A stretch of 12,128 nucleotides of DNA from Endotrypanum monterogeii (lineage: Eukaryota > Euglenozoa > Kinetoplastea > Trypanosomatida > Trypanosomatidae): contig KV784172.1 of NCBI GenBank assembly GCA_000333855.2, positions 3,454 to 15,581 on the forward strand, given 5' to 3'. The position numbers were made by a program, and so were the translations under genes. The notes under the pieces are model-generated. The model did no database searches, had not been told where the DNA came from, and was given only the letters and a program-made list of their open reading frames with translations. Shown piece after piece: positions 7,903 through 12,128 of this stretch; positions within the stretch are counted from its first letter, which is position 1; every line of letters starts with the position of its first letter.

Positions 7903-8951
7903 CTATGGGTAGTGAGACGAGGTCCCCACCACATGCGTCAACGATGACTATGCTAGGGACTATGGGCGCATACACACCTCGGAGTGCCCCACATACGCAG
8001 CAAAAAAAAAAAAATGTTTTTTAAAGGGGGAGGCGAGAAGGTGTTGTCAGCTACCACACACTCATGCGGATGATATGAGAGAATGAGAGCGCCAAAGTAG
8101 ATGGAGAAATCAAAAGGCAGCGGCGAGCAGCGGAGCGGCAGTAAACGCTAGCGCAAAGTGTGGTACTCCTCACAAACAATTCAGAATTGACGCACAGACG
8201 CTGGATGCGCCAAAGAAGCGTCGACACAAAACACAGTCTGGGAGGAGGGGGGGGGGGAAGGAGGAAGGAGAGGAGGGGGGGGGGGGAGTCACGTGGGTGG
8301 AAAAATGTAGTACACCTAAACCAGGGAAAAAAGCGAGCGTTGGTGGATGGTTCTTACAGCGTAGAAACGAACTGCAACACACGTCGCTGGTAATTTCTGC
8401 CAATGCTTGTGGGCAGGTGTTGATACAGTGTGAGCACCAGTAAAGAAGGGTATGGAGTGGGGGTGTTGGATGAGCCAACTACAACAAAATACGGCGAAGA
8501 TTTAAAAAGTAGGAGCGGAGGTAGGCATGCTAGCACGTTTTTTTTTTTTGACTCGAGACACTCCGACAGAATGTTTGCCGAAACGAAAAAGGGTCGTCAT
8601 CGGTGTCGTCAAGTCAGCTGCACGATACAGCGCACGACCGACGCTTTCGGAAATGGTAAAATATATTTTGAGAGAGTGCGTTGTCGGGTTTTCTCATTTG
8701 TATTAACGCCCGTAGCGGGATTTGAATGCGATCTATGGTGACACAGTGCGAATACTGAGGAGCAGGAACGGTAATGATACAGATAAGTGCATGTATGTCG
8801 CATAGAAGTGAATCGGAGGCTTGACTGCTTTCCATCTCTCCCCCTGCCCCCCCCCTGCGTTCGTGAGGGGTGCAATAAAGTGAAGGCTATTTTTGTAGGC
8901 CATACAAACTCGGTCTAGTCCCTCTAGATACAGATGCACTCCGAAGATATT
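7903..8951. other. Intercistronic region between the FHA gene and the Ubl gene
   Basis: No gene is supported in this roughly 1.05-kb stretch. It holds an A13 run (8002-8014), a polypurine block with two long G runs (8240-8288), a T12 run (8538-8549) and a C9 run (8847-8855). The 102-residue minus-strand frame at 8170-8478 is mostly Pro, Ser and Phe encoded by the C/T-rich strand of the polypurine block, so it is not called. This would be the 3' UTR of the Ubl gene plus the splice and polyadenylation signals of the FHA gene. Confidence 0.65.
8240..8288 (+). repeat. Polypurine block with G11 and G12 runs
   Basis: Forty-nine bases on the plus strand that are almost all purine, with G runs at 8247-8257 (11) and 8275-8286 (12) joined by GGA/GAA triplets. 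In the transcript it reads as a long C/U tract, and it could act as a pyrimidine signal for polyadenylation of the upstream gene or splicing of the downstream one. No AG close enough to define a site was identified. Confidence 0.8.
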
Positions 8952-10574
8952 TCATGTGTTGAGCAGAACAGAAATCTTCTGCATCCACTCGCAGGCTGCT
9001 GTCACGAACTGTGGTGCTGTGACTGCCAGCAAAGATGCGTCGCTCAGCCGTAGGGAGGCAGAAGTGCTCATCAAAATAAGATTTGACTCCAGACACACCC
9101 CGACGCCACCACCAGCCATGTCTTTGCCAAGCAGCGCACCTTCCAGGAGCATTTCGTACAGTCGCATCCGTTGCACAGGAGAAGAAGGCATGTGGTTGAG
9201 GAGTGTCACGTAGAGGTACAGTCTATCTGTCTCTCGATCTAGAGTGATTAGAACCTTTACGCCGTTAGACATGGGGACAACGCACGTATCGTTCATGGGA
9301 TCCAACTCCAACAGAGTCTGAGATGTGAGGGCGTGCGTCAGATGAACCAAAGCCGTCGCCGCCAAATTGTCGATGCTATGACTGCTCTGGCACTGAGAGT
9401 ATCTGGCGTGCAGACGCTGAGATGCAGGTAATGATGGTTGGGCGGCTTCAAGTGTTGAGGCGCCGTCGCCGCCTTGACACCCGAGGTTGGATAGAGGACC
9501 TCCGCGTTGCACCTCGGACAGTGCGACGCGAGCTTCCTGAAGCGCCTCCTCCTTATCGCGGAGATCGTACCTCAAAGCGCGGAGTTCGCCCTCCATGGAG
9601 TGCACCAGCTTTTGAAGCTTTTCTTCCTGCGTGGCACACTCTGCCTGAAATCGCCGCCGCTCCTCTCGCAGGAGGTCCAGCTCCTTCACGAGCTCCTCCT
9701 CTTTGACACGCCACCGAAGCGCAGCAGCTCGTTCAGCGTCCGCAACGCTTTCTTGCGCCGCTGCAAGGGCAACCTTGAGGCGTTTCACTTCTTCCTCCTG
9801 TTTCCAGTTCGCACACGCCTCGGCCGCCTGACGCGCCACCACTTGCAGTTGCTCACGCAGACGAACGTTGTCGATGGAGAGTGCCGCCACCTTTCTTTCC
9901 AGTTCGCCAGAGTATATATTCAGCCTGTCACAATCCGCATTCGGTGTAGAGGACACCACCGGTGGTGTGGACTGCGGCGCCCTTTCGGCTGCAATGGTGG
10001 GTTCGGTGACTTGATGAGAACCAGGGAAGGGGATGTCTGCCACCGAGCTCTGTTTCGTGAACAAAACAGAATTTTGAGTCTCTCGATGAGATCCACCTGC
10101 CAGTTGGTTTAGTGAGAGGGATTGCAGCGGTGGTGAGTCATTTGTGCCACGCGGCGTCTGTGTGGAAGTGATATGCGGTGTTGCGTCAGCGGAAGAGGCG
10201 TCTTTTTGACGAGGCGTATTTCGCCTCATGGAAGAGTCGGGGTCTATCGATCTAAGAAGGGGTCGTACCTTCTCTGCTGTGGTACATATCGATGCTGTTC
10301 CTGCTGGGGGCGGTACCTGCTGAAGACGCAGAGTGGCTCCATCGAAAAATTCTGCACATCTGCCACTCATTTCGTCATCCAGTGGCACGCCGTTGAAGGA
10401 GAGCAGCTGCTGGGTGGTGTCGATTCCGGTGGTAGTCTGGAGATATTGCTTGATTCTTTTAACGCTGGGCAGCTGAACATCGCCTTGCAATACGAGCTTG
10501 TATGCGTAGCCGTCAATGTCGGAGAGAACGTACATGCACTGCGTAGATTCTCTCGTGCTTGTGGCTCGATGCAT
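8952..10574 (-). CDS. Ubiquitin-like / coiled-coil / CesT-like (Tir chaperone) domain protein
   Basis: A 540-residue protein in three parts. Residues about 14-86 look like a ubiquitin-like beta-grasp fold: first strands YVLSDIDGYAYKLVL, a helix VKRIKQYLQTTTG (38-50), then QLLSFNGVPLDDE (56-68) and FFDGATLRL (76-84), the order seen in ubiquitin. It has no terminal Gly-Gly, so it is a built-in domain rather than a conjugated modifier. Residues 87-215 are Ser/Thr/Pro-rich and probably disordered. Residues 217-356 form a long charged coiled coil (for example ELERKVAALSIDNVRLREQL). Residues about 400-538 resemble the CesT/Tir-chaperone fold: TLLELDPMNDTCVVPMSNG (420-438), VLITLDRETDRLYLYVTLL (441-459), MRLYEMLLEGALLGK (470-484), GVCLESNLILM (492-502) and FVTAACEWMQKI (523-534). 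That assignment rests on strand/helix pattern and is less sure than the Ubl call. Coiled coil plus two interaction domains suggests a scaffold, perhaps cytoskeletal. The start is the first ATG; Met14 is an alternative. Stop TGA. Confidence 0.85.
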   Translation of the reverse strand: MHRATSTRESTQCMYVLSDIDGYAYKLVLQGDVQLPSVKRIKQYLQTTTGIDTTQQLLSFNGVPLDDEMSGRCAEFFDGATLRLQQVPPPAGTASICTTAEKVRPLLRSIDPDSSMRRNTPRQKDASSADATPHITSTQTPRGTNDSPPLQSLSLNQLAGGSHRETQNSVLFTKQSSVADIPFPGSHQVTEPTIAAERAPQSTPPVVSSTPNADCDRLNIYSGELERKVAALSIDNVRLREQLQVVARQAAEACANWKQEEEVKRLKVALAAAQESVADAERAAALRWRVKEEELVKELDLLREERRRFQAECATQEEKLQKLVHSMEGELRALRYDLRDKEEALQEARVALSEVQRGGPLSNLGCQGGDGASTLEAAQPSLPASQRLHARYSQCQSSHSIDNLAATALVHLTHALTSQTLLELDPMNDTCVVPMSNGVKVLITLDRETDRLYLYVTLLNHMPSSPVQRMRLYEMLLEGALLGKDMAGGGVGVCLESNLILMSTSASLRLSDASLLAVTAPQFVTAACEWMQKISVLLNT

Positions 10575-10583
10575 GATGATACA

Positions 10584-10608
10584 CTGTATGTGCGAATGAA
10601 AAAAAAAA
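10584..10608 (-). promoter_or_regulatory. Predicted spliced-leader acceptor of the Ubl gene
   Basis: On the minus strand T10 (10608-10599) is followed by CATTCGCACATAC and the first AG at 10585-10584. The resulting 5' UTR before ATG 10574 would be only nine bases. If translation begins at Met14 (10535) instead, it would be 48. Confidence 0.6.
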
Positions 10609-10799
10609 GAGTGTTTTGCACTCAGAACACGAACAAACCAAAAGAAACTGTCGACTCACCAGATTTACCTAAGAGCACTTGAAGAAAAAGCAACAGAGAT
10701 TAGAGTGGTCACTCCGTGAGTGAATTCCGAATGCATACAGCTGTGACACCCAGACACTTTCTTTTCCACCCCCGCTTCCCTCCTCTCGCTCCTGACACG

Positions 10800-10802
<3 letters not shown>

Positions 10803-10830
<28 letters not shown>
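10803..10830. repeat. (CA)14 microsatellite
   Basis: Twenty-eight bases of alternating A and C followed by TC and an A9 run. Equal in length to the tract at 239-266. Confidence 0.95.
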
Positions 10831-11417
10831 TCAAAAAAAAACGAATGGAAAAAAATCTTATCGGGAAACCGATCTAAACCAAATATAAGAGCAGATCCCC
10901 AACTGATGGTTGGAGTGTCGTAGCGAATCTATGGTGCAGTGAGAGAAAAATCAAGTGAGGTTGAGGGGGGGGGGTGACCAAAAATATCTGCCTCAGCCCC
11001 TCTTCCCCCCCTTTGTTCGACTCCTCGGTAAACAAAAGGGGAGGTTCGGAGAAGTGCAAGGTGAGCTTAGGTGCCCAGTGTAAATAGCAAGGTAAAGGGT
11101 GTTCTTGATTACATACCTCTCCAGAGTCGTGCGCACGCAGCCCACGGCGATTCCACTAGGGGAAGGAGCGGCAAGGGCACTTATTGACATCATGGAAAAT
11201 AAAATGGGGAGAAAAGGGATAGGGTGAGGTAGAAGAGCTGAAGTTGCTTGAGTGATTAACACATTCCAAGTAAACACGTTGCACTTTCTAAGTCATCGAC
11301 TTCGATAGGGCGTGGGGAAAAAAGCCTGTGGCGACAGTCATCAGCGCGTGAGGGTAACAGCAAGCACTCTCCTCATCATCCTAAGCGATGAAAGTTGAAA
11401 AGAAAATGTATATGTAT

Positions 11418-11436
11418 TATATATATATATATATAT
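11418..11436. repeat. (TA)n microsatellite
   Basis: Nineteen bases of alternating T and A in intercistronic DNA, preceded by a degenerate TATGTATTA. Confidence 0.9.
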
Positions 11437-11706
11437 TTCTTCGCATCGGCCTCAAGAGCCCTCGTCCTCTAATGTTTCCCTGGAAGCACTTGCTCCTTTA
11501 ACATTCTCATGACAGCATATTAGTTTTTTTTGTTGTTGTTCAGCAGTAATAAGTGACGGCCAAATTTTGTCTCTTCTGTGGATGTTGAATGTTCATTCTG
11601 GTGTCTCGAGAGGGAACAGTTCTTTTGTGTCGCTCAGACCCACGCCAGTACGAAAAGCATTCTCATCTTCAGATAAAGTATGATCAAGCAATGTGAGCCG
11701 CCCTAC

Positions 11707-11728
11707 ATATATATATATATATATATAT
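11707..11728. repeat. (AT)11 microsatellite
   Basis: Twenty-two bases of alternating A and T, in the 3' flank of the gene at the right edge. Confidence 0.9.
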
Positions 11729-11944
11729 TGATGCAGATTTTATGCCTGGGGCCCGATCAGCTTGTCCCAGTAGGTTGACGATAACACACTCAAGTACAGA
11801 AAACACACGCCTCACCACACACTAAGTATACAGATCCACAGCAATGCATCATTGCCCACCTCTTCGGCTCCGTCCTCGAGGGACACGGCATCGTGCAAAG
11901 GGGTGTGGGAGTGCAGTTTTCGCAAGAATGGCCGACTCGCGAAT

Positions 11945-12127
11945 CTAAGCACACACACACACACCCTGGGCCCCCTTCGACCGCGATGTGAATATTGAAA
12001 AGACGCTCTCGACCACGGGGAGCTCCCACACGATGCCAAACAGAACGTGGCCGCCGAGATCGGTAACGACCGGGTGCTCTGACTTCGAGACGCCGTAGGC
12101 ATCTGTGTCCTGTGATGGCGCACGCTC
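11945..12127 (-). CDS. C-terminal end of an unidentified protein (partial, runs off the window)
   Basis: The last 60 codons of a minus-strand frame that is open to the right edge and ends with TAG at 11947-11945. The sequence contains DTDAYGVSKSEHPVVTDLGG and HVLFGIVWELPVVESVFSIF. By hand count about 73 percent of third positions before the repeat are G or C, and purines prevail at first positions. This is the best coding bias of the three minus-strand frames there. No family is recognised. The final residues GVCVCA are encoded by the (CA)7 microsatellite. Just past it a different frame (through 11812) looks coding, so the true C-terminus may be longer if the repeat length differs or was misread. 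Confidence 0.55.
   Translation of the reverse strand, partial: ERAPSQDTDAYGVSKSEHPVVTDLGGHVLFGIVWELPVVESVFSIFTSRSKGAQGVCVCA
11950..11963. repeat. (CA)7 microsatellite inside the 3' end of a coding frame
   Basis: Seven CA units read on the minus strand as GTGTGT, encoding the Val-Cys-Val-Cys just before the stop of the partial gene. A change of one unit moves the reading frame by two bases and replaces the C-terminus. Confidence 0.85.
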
Positions 12128-12128
12128 A

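Larger units (their letters stand above)
10609..11944. other. Intercistronic region upstream of the Ubl gene
   Basis: About 1.3 kb of spacer. It contains a (CA)14 tract, an A9 run (10833-10841), a G10 run (10965-10974), two (TA)n tracts and a T8 run (11524-11531). A 66-codon minus-strand frame (10993-11193) starts just after a pyrimidine-rich stretch, but its composition is not clearly coding and no AG lies between that stretch and its ATG. No RNA gene was recognised. Confidence 0.6.

Noticed and set aside
8170..8478. 102-codon minus-strand frame
   Set aside because: The core is Pro/Ser/Phe repeats from the reverse strand of the polypurine block; no domain or bias.
9507..10112. 201-codon plus-strand frame opposite the Ubl/coiled-coil gene
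   Set aside because: It is the antisense shadow of the coiled coil (Leu/Phe-rich complement of Glu/Lys codons).
10993..11193. 66-codon minus-strand frame starting MMSISALAAPSPSG after a pyrimidine-rich stretch
   Set aside because: Its first half is mildly protein-like, but third positions are near neutral, the second half is low in complexity and no AG separates the pyrimidine stretch from the ATG. It could be reconsidered if RNA or homologs are found.
1..12128. tRNA, snoRNA or other small RNA genes, CRISPR arrays, insertion sequences
   Set aside because: No B-box-like GGTTCGANTCC with a cloverleaf partner, no direct-repeat/spacer pattern and no transposase-like frame was seen in the gaps by eye. 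A covariance-model search would be needed to exclude small RNAs.

Overview
The window looks like nuclear DNA of a trypanosomatid, most likely a Leishmania-like leishmaniine. Four protein-coding loci all lie on the minus strand. They have no introns and are separated by gaps of about 1.1 to 2.8 kb that are rich in microsatellites and homopolymers. Just upstream of each complete gene there is a pyrimidine tract followed by an AG, as expected for spliced-leader trans-splicing. This fits one polycistronic unit transcribed from right to left. The genus call is an inference from architecture and base composition, not from a database match.

Layout from right to left, in the direction of transcription. 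(1) 11945-12127: the C-terminal end of a gene that runs off the window; its last codons are a (CA)n microsatellite and the reading frame depends on repeat length. (2) 8952-10574: a 540-residue protein with an N-terminal ubiquitin-like domain, a central coiled coil and a C-terminal domain resembling the CesT/Tir-chaperone fold. (3) 5999-7810: a 603-residue protein with a divergent N-terminal FHA domain and a basic, probably nuclear-targeting, C-terminal region. (4) 5640-5975: coding-like sequence only 23 bases after the FHA stop codon, interrupted by one in-frame TGA; it may be a decayed tail of the FHA protein or a broken small gene. (5) 1655-3187: a 510-residue extended short-chain dehydrogenase/reductase of the dihydroflavonol-reductase type. 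It has a 110-residue N-terminal extension and a C-terminal membrane anchor, but lacks the usual catalytic Tyr and Ser.

The rest is intercistronic DNA: 1-1654, 3188-5639, 7811-8951 and 10575-11944. It contains (CA)n and (TA)n tracts, A runs and G runs strongly biased to the plus strand (U and C runs in the transcript), and two near-perfect inverted repeats. I found no tRNA, rRNA, CRISPR array, insertion sequence or convincing plus-strand gene. Nothing shows that the genes share a pathway; co-directional neighbours in trypanosomatid units are usually functionally unrelated. The most unusual items are the broken FHA tail, the Ubl/coiled-coil/CesT-like architecture and the catalytically altered reductase.
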